Assembly: GCF_921293095.1 (NCBI RefSeq) | Contig: NC_060247.1 | Location: 115,649,111 to 115,713,110 of the forward strand | DNA from: Ischnura elegans | Lineage: Eukaryota; Arthropoda; Insecta; Odonata; Coenagrionidae | Reading direction: 5' to 3' | Length of the DNA stretch: 64,000 nucleotides | Shown: piece after piece, positions 21,963 through 35,300 of the stretch | Numbering within the stretch: the stretch's first letter is position 1 | Layout of the letters: every line of letters starts with the position of its first letter | The notes under the pieces: generated by a model | Seen by the model: the letters and a program-made list of their open reading frames with translations, nothing else | Told to the model about the DNA's origin: nothing | Database searches by the model: none | Made by a program: the position numbers and the translations under genes

Positions 21963-23509
21963 GAATAGGGTTGTTCACCATATTTTTTTTATTTAAGAAA
22001 TCGAAAGATGGTGCTTCAGAAGGAGCAGTGACAATAATATTATGCTATTTTCTTCATTGTACATGTTTAGAGAAGGCTTTAAACAGTGACAAATTTTACG
22101 TTACGCCAAAAAGCCCTACTTCCATCTTGAATTTATGTGTGACGTCACAAGCCTGTAGATGCCCTACTGCAGTGTTATTTAAGTGGCTCAGCAGGGTTAT
22201 TCCACTTTTTTTTAAAGATCTCCTGCGTCTGCCGCCAGATCAGTGTTTAAAGAAAATCCAATTTTATCCTTTAATAAGAGTAATAATAAGCAAAATTACC
22301 CTTACTTGTACATATTTATTGCTCATCATATCATAAATAGCACTACAACGTACACATTTCACGAGCTGTCTTTTTGATACTTATAATCAGTATATTCCGA
22401 ATCAACTGATTCAATGAAAAACTTGACTCACAATAAATATAAAACACTAATAAAACATGATAATCGGTTTTCCAATCACTCTGCACACACTAAAAGAATT
22501 TTCACTCCTTGAAGTTCGAAAGGATTCTCCACACCTCACTTCCCACTCATCACTAACGACTTAGAATCAGTTTACGTTATTTCACATTGACATTTCGAGG
22601 ACAATGAAATGAATAGGCTGAAACAAATTGCTAAACCGGTTATTGTAACATCAAAAAACTTCGAATTTCACTATTACTCTTACCCGTGCACTTACCGTAA
22701 CCAAAATATGACCAAAACAAACAACAGCGCAACGAAATTCGTGAAATGTAAACACTGTTGAATGCTCAAAATGAATAGGTAATAAAATCAAACGGAACTT
22801 AGAAGCGAACAAACGATTGAAAATTAATATGCGTTCGATGTATCCCTAAAGTACAACTAGCTCAAATATGAAACATATCCCCTTGGCAATAGTTAGATAC
22901 CTTAGATCGAAATGTATAGGGTTGATTGAACTAGCATGGAAGAAATAAATAATTTCGTCAAAGGTGTTACATTCACAACTCACTTCACTCTTTACTTCAT
23001 CGTCTATATGCAATCATTCACTTAGGGGTACATTACGGGCACAAATTGTGTTCACTTGCACTAGAGGCACAATGAAAGTTCACTACACGAAGTTTCCAAG
23101 CAAATGCAGCTATACAAAACTTTCAATTCCTGTCAACGCTACATACGTTGCCTGCCTAACTTGAAGAATGGATTTCATGTCGCCTTGATCCATCCCGAAG
23201 TTTCATGCACAACATAGGCCATTTCAAAATAAGGAATAACCTTGGCAAATGTCCAGTCGGCATGCAGAGTGCTCAGCTTGGCATCGAGGGTACAGGCCAG
23301 CCGTACAGGCTTGTTTCGTCATCACCTCTATTTCAAGATGGCCGACCGTTTTTGGCGGCGTTTAAAATTGTTCGAATTTTGATTGCTAATAATTCCATCA
23401 TTACTTTTTCAACGCATCTGTCATTCATCCCAATCAAAATCAAATTACATCAGAAGTGATATACATTCGTTTTTTTAGACCGTTCTGATAGGCTTGAACA
23501 ACCCTATTC
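21963..23509. mobile_element. Candidate non-autonomous DNA transposon (1.55 kb)
   Basis: The 15-bp sequence GAATAGGGTTGTTCA at 21963-21977 recurs as its exact reverse complement at 23495-23509. Near the right end a GC-rich segment (CAAGATGGCCGACCG) differs from the AT-rich surroundings. The longest ORF inside (21971-22336, 121 codons) has no recognisable domain. No target duplication is evident, so boundaries and superfamily are uncertain. Confidence 0.45.
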
Positions 23510-25755
23510 GTTTCAAGCAATGGGGTTCATCAATGTTCCTAGAAGTATATTTTAAATCTTACAACTTAACATAGTATAGGATTTCTGAACTTGATAGCCT
23601 CCTAATGGGCAGAATGAAATATAAACTGAATTGGCTGTAAAATTATTTTGGAGCCATCTACATTTGGGAAGTGCTTGTGTGTACGGTAAACTATTGATAA
23701 TATGAAGTCATCGGGGCTGAAAAATTGGCACTTCCTAATGTTAAATTACTTACTTGCCATTTTGAACATTATTGCATGTTATCTATGAAATTATTCTTCA
23801 ATATATGCTTGCACCATGGATTCAAAGGCATAAATTGGCGTAAAATAAATTTTTCGCCTTGTATAATCCACGTCGCCTTAATTCCCACATATGTACTTTT
23901 AAAACATATAAAAAGCATTCATAGTCTCTTGATATGTAAATGAAATTTCAAAACCAATGTTTGGGCACAAAAAATATATAGGTACTCTTAAGGGTTCATT
24001 CCTATTCATGAAAACATGATGCCTCAGAGACGAAAATTTTGTAAGACCAGAGTTGACAACATGGTGACATTGCAGCCAAGTCCCACGCCTGTCTTACAAT
24101 TAGTGCCATAAATACTCGCACGCCCATTGCCTAACTAAGGCCCTGTGCTAGACTGCACCCTGTTGACTGGGAGATGCATTAAGATCTTTGCTACCAAAGA
24201 ATATTTTCAAGTGAAGGGAACTGCATTTTTCATGTTGAGAAGCAAAAATATGATCATAAATTTCATCTGGCCATGGATCACCTGAAGTTTTCTGGTTTAG
24301 ATGCTGGAAAATCAATTCTTTTGTTTGTTTCTGTTCTTCTTATCGTGTTCCTCATATCCCTTGTTGACTACTGTCAGTAATCGGGAGTGCCTTTCCTTAT
24401 GAGAGCAATCAACTACCTGTGCTTCATGTAGAACTGTAGAATTCCCAAAAATTGTGCCTCATATGACCATGTAACAAAAAGGGTCGACATAGTTGGGGTG
24501 TCACTGAAGGTATTAGAATTGTATGAGTACAATCCCATTCCGCCACATTTGTCCTTTGTCTGCCATCAATTGTTCTGTACATGTAATTTTTCATCATCCA
24601 GTCTTTCGATCCAATCTAATTTCAGTGAGAAAATACACAAAATTAAGCAAACTGATGTTGTAAATAAATCGGTAGTAATAATTTTTTTCCTAACTTTTTC
24701 CCCTTGCCCATAAAAATGAATGTTTCTAATTCCTTGGGATTGAGATTTTGCAATTTCGAAAAGTTTCTTGGGATTCATGTTTATTTGCATGAAACCTTGC
24801 ATGGTAGTTGTGTGTCAACAACACAAATGCTCCATATTCCATTTAGGTTTAGATTTTTGCAATTATTATGAGTGGTGAAGAAAACAATTACAAATTGTGG
24901 TGTTTCAACTTCCATGATATTAATAATTTAATTGTTCTTACATATGTATGTGATGGTAATGTCTATTATTTTTTCAAATGTGAAGTGGAAATTTTTTAAT
25001 AGAATGATATTATTGGACTTGCGCATAGTTTTATGTGAAGAGTGTAATTAGGATTGGAACTTTAAGAACTGAGGAAAATAAAAGAAAAGGTGGCTGCATC
25101 ACTAGCAAATTTAAATTAAGAATTTGCATTTCACAGTCTCTTCTCTTAGACCATGTTAGTTTTACCCATTTTTTATGTTGTTTCAGAGTGATTGGTTGTA
25201 AAGCAAAATTCTCCTATTGTCAACCGAATCAGCTTTCCAGATAAAATATTTGTTGCATTTTGGATTTTCCTATTTGTGTTAAAAGTATCAGTACGGGTTG
25301 TAATTGCCGTGAATGTATTTGTTAAGTGAATGTCATCTAAAATGGTCTGGTATATTCACTCAGGGGTTGGCAACATCATCATTTCTCCGGGCCTAGTGTG
25401 CAAGCTAGTATTGATAGAGTTGGATGCAACTGCCTGATTTGTTAGAGATATTTGACAATTTATGCATATGCCATTCGTGCACTAAATGTGAGAATTGCAC
25501 TCTATATAGCCACTCATTATTAATAATAAAAGCTCATTGTTTTGTGGGGTAGCTGAAACTTTCAGGCCAAATGTGGGCTACAGGTTTCTGCTCCCTTTAT
25601 TAGTTGAAAGGAATGCCTTGGGAATTGATGACTTTGCCAACCTAAAGTTAAATTGTTGCCTGTTATTTGGTTGTTTTCCCTGAAATGTGGTTAACTCAGT
25701 GTCATTATTTAAATTCATTCCATAGAAATGCCTTTGTTACTGTGAAATGTACCCT

Positions 25756-27256
25756 GTAATGGGGAACATGCATGAAATTTGATCATCATGCTAGTTTGTC
25801 TCATTGAATAGAAAATTTTATCACGAATCCAAATATATCAGCCAAAACTCTCCTAGTACTCCACAAACGTCAATAAATGCTAATTAAAAATGCTCAAATA
25901 TTGCTTGAAGTTAGGTGACCTGAAACGCCTTCTAACGTCATCGCACGGTACACCATTCACTTCGCTAAGAGAGAAGAGTGGTAGAGTCTTCAATGCAAGA
26001 TATCAAAGTAAAAATCTTCGTCGAGCTTTGTAGTAGTTCCTAAAAGGACAAATCGACTTAAGAGGATTTAAGAAAGCACAATACCTCAGTTTACTTTTGC
26101 TCGACTTCCTTATGGTGGCTGATTTTCTGAAAAACAGTGATTGCTTCGTCACTAGCGCGATGTGGGAGTAAAATAAGGCAGGTAAATAATTATGGGATCA
26201 ATGAAAATTATTTTACAAACGTTTTTGAATATTTATTTATTGTCCATTGAGATTTAATATATCCATTGCTAGCTGAAAATCTATCTTGTGTATTTACTTG
26301 GTTACCTACCATGCGGAACATAGATAGTCTTCGCTAATCGACCGGAGTTGAGATCCTAATGATCGTGAAAAGGTAGAAAAAAGTATTCGATGGACACAGA
26401 AATAAGTTAAAAATACTATTTACTCTGTACTCAATTTCTGTTTTTGAAAAGAAACCCACTGCAGAGACGAGGCGAAATTTTAGATTTTGCATTGACATTC
26501 AGCTAATTTTATGGGCACCAAGGTGAAATGAGTGATACATCCTAAATTTGGTGGCCATCCGAAAAATAGTTGCGATTTGATAAAACCCTACGGTAACCCT
26601 GATTCAAGAGTGTACTTATGTTGGGAAACAACCTGTTGACAATGTAAATAAAGTATTTAACTCCATTCCATAGGTCATCAACCACTTTCTTCTCTTATTT
26701 TTGTCCTTTGGGGCACAAGCAAAAATCCTCTCCGGCAAGAAAATAGAGGTACTTGAGTGGCGGGGTAGTAAACACGATATATATGGTTTTCACACGTTTG
26801 TCTTTTGAATATCAATGCTGCAATACACTTATTTCACTAACCAAATAATATGGGTGTCCAACGTAGATCACAAGCTGCAACCAACTTATTTTCATTTAAT
26901 CTTTCCAAATCTCCCCAAACAATCCCCTTTATTTGTTTCAACAAAGCCTTGCCAACTTAAAATATGCACAGTCTGCATTTTGACGCCAAAATAGCCATCA
27001 TTTTTGCCTAATTTGCATTTGAGCCCTCGTAGATTGATTTTCTATCCACTTCCTCAGTCTATCATCAGTGGATACCGTGCCAAGACGTCACACTCTGATG
27101 ATGTCGTGTTTTCAAGCAGCCGATGAAGGTCTATTTTTAAAGACTCATAACTCAGCTAAAAAGCATTATTCATCTGCGAAATTTTCGGCGAGTACATTTG
27201 AGGCAGGGAGCTTCTAATTCAAGTACTTTTAAAAAATTATGCATGTTCCCCATTAC
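25756..27256. mobile_element. Candidate non-autonomous DNA transposon with TA targets (1.5 kb)
   Basis: GTAATGGGGAACATGCAT at 25756-25773 is repeated as an exact reverse complement at 27239-27256. The outermost bases can be read as TA target duplications around ATGGGGAAC ends, suggesting a Tc1/mariner-like non-autonomous element. The interior has no long ORF. Confidence 0.55.
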
Positions 27257-29300
27257 CTGTCCAGTGGTATTTTTGTCCCTTCTTTCCTATCTATCCTAAC
27301 TTGGGGACTGTCTGGCTTGATTGGCTGGCCTACAATTTCTTAGAGCCATTGGCTGGTTGCTACTCAGTGACTTCTGTGTGACCACTGTAGGATCTCAAAA
27401 TTGCATTCATTATTGAAATGAAAAGTCCCTATTTTTTCCTGTAGAGGGTCCTCAGTGATACCTGACTGCCTCTGTCGTAACTCTAACCCTCTCGAAACCT
27501 AGTGTAATATTATGAACTTGGTGTTAACCTGGTGAATTATATTGTTGAATTGCTCTTGGGGTGGCTACCAGGTGTAGTGTTAGGCCTAAGCCAGCATTTT
27601 GATGGCTGACTGACATCATCCTCAGGGCATTGAAGGCTGGGTCATGATTCTGTCTGGTTATTAAGTCACTCATCTGTGAGTCAGGCTCTGAGTTTGTGAT
27701 TGGCTAGTTTCTATATTCTTTTAGTCTGAATCATCTTCATTTGCTTTATCACTGGTTTCCATTCTTGACTGATAGTTGGCCTTGTGTTGCAGTTAAAGAT
27801 TTTGTCTGCCATACTTTTTTTGATGGTCTCCTCGGCTGATCTCAATTTCTGTTGGATCTGCTTGGAAACCATCGACTGCTGCCCATCAGAAACTGTTTAT
27901 ATATCCAAGCACTAGTGTTATGTAAACCAATCATAATATGGCACTCAATCAATTGAGGTCACTGGCAGTCAACCATGGGAATGTAGGCTGTGGATGAGCA
28001 TCTCATTTGGTGGTGTACTCAAAGGCAATTCTCCACTACTGTTCTTCTTTCCTTCCTGTGAATTAGAAATCATGAAATTGTTGTTGTGAACATTTTTGTC
28101 AGGGAAGCAATGTTCAAATATTAATCCCCAATGATACTCATGGAAAGTTTTTCAGTTTAAGTATTAACCCTCACAGCCAAGCAATTTTCTTTATCGAGGA
28201 ATATACTTAGTCATTTTTTTTTTAGTGTTTTCTGTAGTCATTTATGCTGCTGAAACATGGAATCTGAGGATTTAGGAACAAGTAAAGACTGTATGTTTGA
28301 TATGTGAATAAGGAGGGAAATGGATTTGAAGTGGAGAGAAAGAAAAAATAAGGAGGTGTTGGCCATACTGGGCGAGGAAAGGAAACTTCTAGATGTGAAA
28401 TGGTAGAGACCAAAGGGTTAGATGAAGGGAGTAGTAAATGGTGAATAGTGAATGGTTGTCCATTATTCTTCTATTTTGGCTTTTCTTCCATCACTGAGAT
28501 GATTATTTTTCTATGTTGTAATATTACAGATACTATTGTATGTATCATATTTGAGTTCCGTTGTACTTCCATTAGGCCAGGAAACTATAACTTGTAGCAG
28601 CTACTACCTCTGTCCTCTGGATTTGATAAGTGTAAAAAAATACTTCCTTTACTCCAAAGTGCTCACATTGGAGGATCCTTAAATTTATTGTTGCATTTTC
28701 TGCTACCTGCTGGTACTATATTATTGAGAATGGGTTTATGAAACGTGCTGATTGCCTGTTGGTTGAAATATTTATATTTTTTTTCGTTTCACTGCAGCCT
28801 CATTTGTAATCTTGCTCTAGTAAAGTCCTACATCCATTTTAACTTTGATTCGTGCTGTTAATCTATTTCATGGTTTTAAATTTATTCAGTTATTTTGGTT
28901 TATTTTAAAATTTAGGTATTATTCAGTTATTTAAAGTATATCTTGTTCATGGGTTAACAGAATATAATGATTAATATTTCCAACCCAGCTTTCTTTTATA
29001 TTCCCATAATTTATTTATTTTGGCATCTGTTTGGCTCTGCAAATTACATGTCTTTAACGCCATAGTTCCTATTTAGTTCAAATTCAACTGTTTATTCACT
29101 GCTGAAATTTAGACTACTCTCTGAAATAAACATTTATCTTAATTTCAATACTCTGATTCGCTTCAATTCACCTCTTCCATGACTGTAGCCTAAAGTTGTT
29201 GTCGCAATTTCAAACTATTTCGAGTCATTTGTTGGTTTCACCACCTTATGAAGATCATTGAAACTATTCCATATTTCACATTCACAAACAAAGGTTCAAG

Positions 29301-32300
29301 ATGCAGTCGTGGAACCAGTGGGGAGGTGCAGCTGGTGGTGGTGCTGGGGTCTATAACTATCAAAGCACCACTGCTCCGGCTGCAGGTACTCCAGCAGCTC
29401 CCACCGCTGACATGCAGAGCTACAACTCAAGCTACCAGTACTACAGTGCTCCAGGAGCTGCTGCTGATGCCTCCCAAGTGGTATTTAAGCTTACCCTTTT
29501 CAATGCCTTGTGCATCACTCATTATAAGTAACACTTTTGGGTGTGAAGCTGTGTGTGGCAGACTCACCTTCTATATATTTAGGCATGTTATTTTTCTATC
29601 CAAGGAAATACATATGAGGGGTTTGGAAGCGAAGGGGTACAGGTGATTTTTATAAACAGAGTTAGGTACCGTTAATTGTTGGAAGAAATGTACAAAAACT
29701 TGGTTGCCAAGGGTTACAAGTGAGTCCATGTTCTGTCCTGATATCGAGTGGAAAATCATATGCACTAAATAAATATTTAATTGATCTCCTTTGTTTCCTT
29801 TGCCTAATTTCTGTACCTAACTTTGTTTAGAGAAAAGAAATCACTTGTACCCCTTGGCTTCTCACCCACTTATATATCATTTGTGCTGATAGAGCATAGA
29901 AATAGGACTTGGAATTATTAATTTGCCCATAAATATATGTTAATAATTCTAAATGGTTCATGTAAGATTCAACTGTTCATTACTGATAAAACTTAATGTA
30001 TTTGTATTTGCGGATTGTCCGGTGTTAACCCTTTTAGTGGCAGTACCTTCTAAGTTTGGTGTTTTGATTAAGTCTTTGCCACTTTTAGGTAATGTGGTGT
30101 TCCACGAGTGTTTTGAGCTAATCAAGTTCAAATGCATTCTTAAATTTACATCAAGTCTGCAATTAATTCTGAAGTATCCATTTGAAATTGAAATTATTGA
30201 AAAAGGAAATTTGTTTTTGCAGTTGCGATGGTTAAAATGTTATAGTCCAATAAATAGTTTGAATATTTGAGCAGATGGATTTGGCCCCTTATGAATCAAA
30301 ATTGAGTAGACATTTTATTGTTAGCTATAAAGGGGTTAACATATGCCTTTCAGGTATGCAAAATTTTGTAATAGTTTATATCTTTTGTGTTTTGTCTGTT
30401 CCTGTTAGTATTTTTTATTAGTGCAATATGGTTGTCCTTGGCCTTGTGGCTTTTCTGTAATGAACATAACCAGAATAAAGGAATTTGTATGTCAGCTTAT
30501 CTTCGATGGGAGACCTAAGCCATGAGACAAAATCCTTAAATGATGGAACTGGCTGGAAACATTAGCTACGATATTGTGCTCTGTTATTATAGCTTGTTGT
30601 TTCATTGTTAGTTTTCACTTTATGAATAGGGTATTGATGTTGAATTTTCTATCTTACTGGTTATAAAGAATTCAAAATTAGAAAATCTTGACCCAATGTG
30701 CTTATGCTGACCCTATGCCAACTACTGTATGTTATTTGATGATAACTCTCCATTCATTAGACAGACAAACTGAAGTTATTATAATCTTTTGGAAGCGACA
30801 ATACGCTACTTGTATATTGAGTGTAAATGTAAAATTTGTTATTTTATATCACATTGTTAAAGTTTAGACACTTTGAGTGAAATGAATATCAGTGGCAGGA
30901 TTTTTTTCTTCAATTTTTTCACTGATCAGCTTGAAAAGAGGTAACTTTTGAGTGCTATTTGAGCTTGATGGTTGAAAGATTTATCATCATTTATAATTCA
31001 TCCAATTCTTCCATATTTTGTGGAGTGATTCTATGTCAGTTTAACCCATTTAATTCGAAGTATGGTAATACCATATAAATTTCAAATATTTTAATGAATT
31101 AGCAGTAAAACAGACTCAAATATGGGGGAATATCGATTTCATTCATTTTATTATTTTTAGTTTGCCATTAGAAGCATTGCATACGTACACAACATTGGGA
31201 ATTCCCCGGATCAAATGAGTCGATATTTCTTTTTTTCCAGATCTCTTTTATTTTTGCAAAGGATTTTTTTAATTATAACACAAGCATATTAATTACACCA
31301 AATAGTGCTTAACTTTGTTTTATTCATGAAATATATGAAAGCAATCAGTATGTAAATGAATATTGCACTTTTGGCACACATTGTATGGCTGCTACAAACT
31401 CCGCATCTTCGTTGTGAATTTTTTCGTCACAAACAACATTACGGCCAACCTTATCCTTCCTAACTGCATTTGACAAACTATTTATTCCATCATGTCCCAT
31501 ATTACAGCACTTTTTAGCAGGGGCGCAGCCAAAAATTAAGGCTAGGGGGAGTTTTAAGGGCAACTAATACTTTGGGGTGTTGGGGTATTGCATACCCGCC
31601 AGGGAAAGTGGGAGCTCCGGGGGCCCTCCTCAAGAAAATTTTTAAGATTAATGGTTCAAAATGGCGAGTTTTACGGCTTTCTGAGGGATATTTGATTAAT
31701 CCTAAGACATTGATATAAGTAATACTATTCCATTAAGTAAAATGGATTAAATTTAAAAATTTCTCTGAGCTCTTGGGAGGGGGGGTTTGCGTTATCATCA
31801 GGTGACCTGGTGATAACACTAGATGTTGAAACCCGGGTCGTACTATTTAAAATAAAGTGTGGAATAAAACAAAGTTATTTTATTTCATTCAACAATGAAA
31901 CAATTCCACAGAATAACGCCTGAGACCGTGTCTTACATTTGAAATTAATGTGGAACTTCTTTTTTTGAAAGACTGTTTTATTTAACTGATGGAAAAACAA
32001 TGTGAATTTGTTATTGAAGAATTTTGATTGATAAATTTATCTAGAGCCATCATGATTTTTTATAATGTAATAATGTCATAATCTATTTAATCCATCATAG
32101 GGTTGGACCAGAATTGTAACCCTTGTCATTGGTTTGTATTTATTTACAAAATGAATGCAGTACAAAAATTTTGTCTTCAAATGGCAGAACTATTTATAAA
32201 AATTGTTTTAAATGCCAGACTTAGCTTTTTCTTGCCAGTCTTGACAAATTTTGCTTCAGCAGTTCTGTTTCAACTAAATTCTTCAATATTCATGCATCTT

Positions 32301-35300
32301 TGATCAAGTAATTTGTGTATTAATTTAAATAAATGAAATGTAATTACAGAAATACCATATTTCTTTGATTATAGTTCCCCTCCTAAGTATGGGGATTCTA
32401 TTTTGAAAATAATAATACATTATTTGTACCTTCGAATTCTACATCATATCACTGTATACAAATCATGAAGATCATTATTTTTTTACTGAGTTTATGAGGT
32501 GTTAATCAGTCTTCTCCTCTCTCATTGGTGACACTTTAAAAAAATCAAATATTGGCCTTGAGAAGATTCTTGCCACTCTTTCATGTGGTCATTGGCCACA
32601 TGTACCTCGAACATTCTTTCCCCACTTTTCATCTTGCAGAATAATTCTCTGTAATTTTCCTCCATATTTTTTGTTTCTTTATAATCCAATCTTCCCAAGA
32701 GTTTGAGCTAAAGGGAGGACAGTACTAAGAACAAAATGCTATGTAGTATTTTTATATTTAATTGAGTGGTAGGAACTTTTATATCTATGCAAACATACTT
32801 CTGTTTTATGAATATTTTCACATCTGCCATAGACTTGACATTTTTTGGTGATATATCAATGTGTCATATTGTGTCATGCATTGTATTTAGGATAAACTGG
32901 AATCTTAGATGCCTGATGGTGTTGAATTTAATGAAGACTTAAAATATGAAACTAGAGATTAAAAGCTTTAAATGTGATATCAATATACTTTCTTCAGTTC
33001 TTTTATGATTATGTTTCAACCATATGTGTCAGGCCCAAGCTTAAATGTTTTACTTCAGTCTGACTTTCTAGGCTATGGAGTAAAAAAAGCTCCTCTCTGT
33101 CATTACGTTGCAAAGATTACCGAAGTACTGGATTCACCAATGGAATGTTTTTGTTCCTTTTCTTCAGTGCAAAGTTTGTCAGTGGTGTTATCCTTGGAAT
33201 ATCAGTGTGAAGTATAAGAATCCTGATAAAATTGGTACCATGATGATCATTAGTTATCTCCAGGGCTTTATTCTGCTTTCTCTTCATTCTGAGAATAAAA
33301 AAAATCAACTTCTAGCATTGAAAATGTTTCAATCTTACATCAACGCTATTCCTGGTATCATTGTTCGTATGTATTCTTATGTTGTTTGCCAACTTTTAAT
33401 CTTGCACAATAGTTCTCTTTTTTTCCCTCTTCATCATTTTTGTCTGTCTCTCTAGTAATCCCTAAAAATCGATTGAATGATGGCTGTAGTAAAATATGTC
33501 ACGAAGAGAAATCATTGTGTGTAAACATACTAAGTATTTTTCACATTAAAAAATAGTTAGTGGCAGGGTTTAGAGCAGCAATACTCTAAATATCATTGAA
33601 AGTGACTGTAGGAATAATCTAAGAAAGAAACTATTGTTTTAATTTGGGTTAGTACGTTTGCTTTATGACGATAGTAATGATGCTGTAATGTCGAAGGAAA
33701 TTGAAATTCGAATGTAAATGACTAAATGTGATGAGTGAAGCAAGTATAATGACTAAATGAATTAATTATGTTCGGATACTTGTGGTTTTCGGTGTGGCCC
33801 TGTGATGTGTTGGGGTCCATAGACAACTGTCTACTTTCCCTTTGTTGGCTTGTTATAAAGCATTTTGCCTCTATATATCACACAAAGCTACAGATTTATT
33901 TTATGGAATTTATTTTATTTACTTTAAATTTTTACCTCGGCTAATTAGACATCACTCTTACTGATCCAGTTGCAGCACTTATTCAGGTGGACTCCAGAAG
34001 GTATTGTGAATGTGTGTTGCAACTGGATAAGCTTGTGTTATGTGCAATCATCATATGACATAATATAGCTGCTTGATTAAAACCTTTTATGTTTACCACT
34101 GTTTGGAAAGACTAATTTTGAAATTGTTGTTAGCTGCAAGAGCTTGCTTCTTTTTATCGCATGTTTGTTTCCTTGTTCCTTTCTTTGACGTGGAAAATGA
34201 TTTGCCCTTTTTTTGTCTGTGTTTTGGCACAGGACATGTCAGCTTACGGCCAACAATCTCAGACTCAACAATACACTGCATTGCAGCAGCAGCAGTGGCA
34301 ACAATGGACCCAGTGGCAGCAGCAATTCCAACAATGGCAACAACAGTATGGAGACAAGGTGAGGGTCATTTTCTGCCTCACTGGTCGCCTTTTATGAGTT
34401 ATTGCTAGTGCATTTGTTTAATTTTTTCTTAGCTGTTAAATGTAAGCTGTAACTTGTGTATTTGGAGGACTTAGATGTTATATGATTTTATTTCTTTAAG
34501 CAAGGTCATCGTAGTTTTGCCTGCTACAGTCAGAAATGTCTATCACGGCGGAACTTGGTTAGTACATTCCTCCTCAGTACGTTTTCCTCCTTAGTACGGT
34601 GATTTATCTCGGTCCCGGTACCATCTGAACAAAATACAGATAAAAGTATTTGGTTAGTACGTTTAAAAAAGTTGCGCTTTCCTGATAAGTACGCTCAATT
34701 GCTTGCCGTGACGCAACCCGCAATTCGTTATCCAGTATCTTCTTAAGGGTTGTAAACCTCCGAATTCATGATTTAATTATTATTATCAGCCATTAACATT
34801 CTTACATTGATTCCACATCTCTCTTTCTATGACCGTGATTAATCCAAATGCATTCTCAATTCTTTAGACGTGATGAATAACAAAATGCGTCCATTTTTCG
34901 GGAATGTCTGACTATGCAAACTGCAGCCAATGAGAAGCCCCAATTTTCTCCACCCTGAGCTCCTCACCTTTTGTTGCCTTTGGAGTTCCACACACTGCAC
35001 AAATTTTGCGAGTGGGCAGTTGTTGCTATTGCGTACAAGTTATCATAGCTAGGGCAGTTAATTGAAATAGCAGATCACACAATAGAAGAAGCAGAAATTA
35101 CTCCTTTTCCCCAAGAAGAGTGGCGTCAGATTGCTGGAGAGGTGAACTACAACGAGTACTGCAAGCTTGATGATGATCTCACTGTTTGCCAAACCATGAC
35201 AATCGATGAAATTCATGAACAGGAGTTGAAAGAAAACAGGGTTGGAAGTTATGAAGATGATTCTGAAGAAGGAAATGAGTCTTATCCAATTCCCAATTTA

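Larger units (their letters stand above)
19409..29292 (+). other. Probable first intron of the YLPM1-like gene
   Basis: This is ten kilobases of AT-rich sequence holding three recognisable DNA elements (20704-20936, 21963-23509 and 25756-27256). There is also a weak Penelope-tail-like motif on the minus strand at about 27590-27645 (CCTGAGGATGATG, then AAAATGC). The remaining stretches (19.4-20.7, 23.5-25.7 and 27.3-29.3 kb) show no gene or repeat that I recognise. Confidence 0.45.
29481..34232 (+). other. YLPM1-like intron after coding exon 1
   Basis: It contains one truncated hAT MITE copy (31518) and an adjoining Penelope-type tail motif (31785-31900). The rest (29.5-31.5 and 31.9-34.2 kb) is AT-rich sequence without a recognised gene or repeat. 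ORFs of about 100 codons (29953-30270, 33108-33455) look like chance. Confidence 0.5.

Noticed and set aside
21971-22336. 121-codon plus-strand ORF
   Set aside because: Located inside a candidate non-autonomous element, starts with homopolymer-rich codons, and has no recognisable domain.
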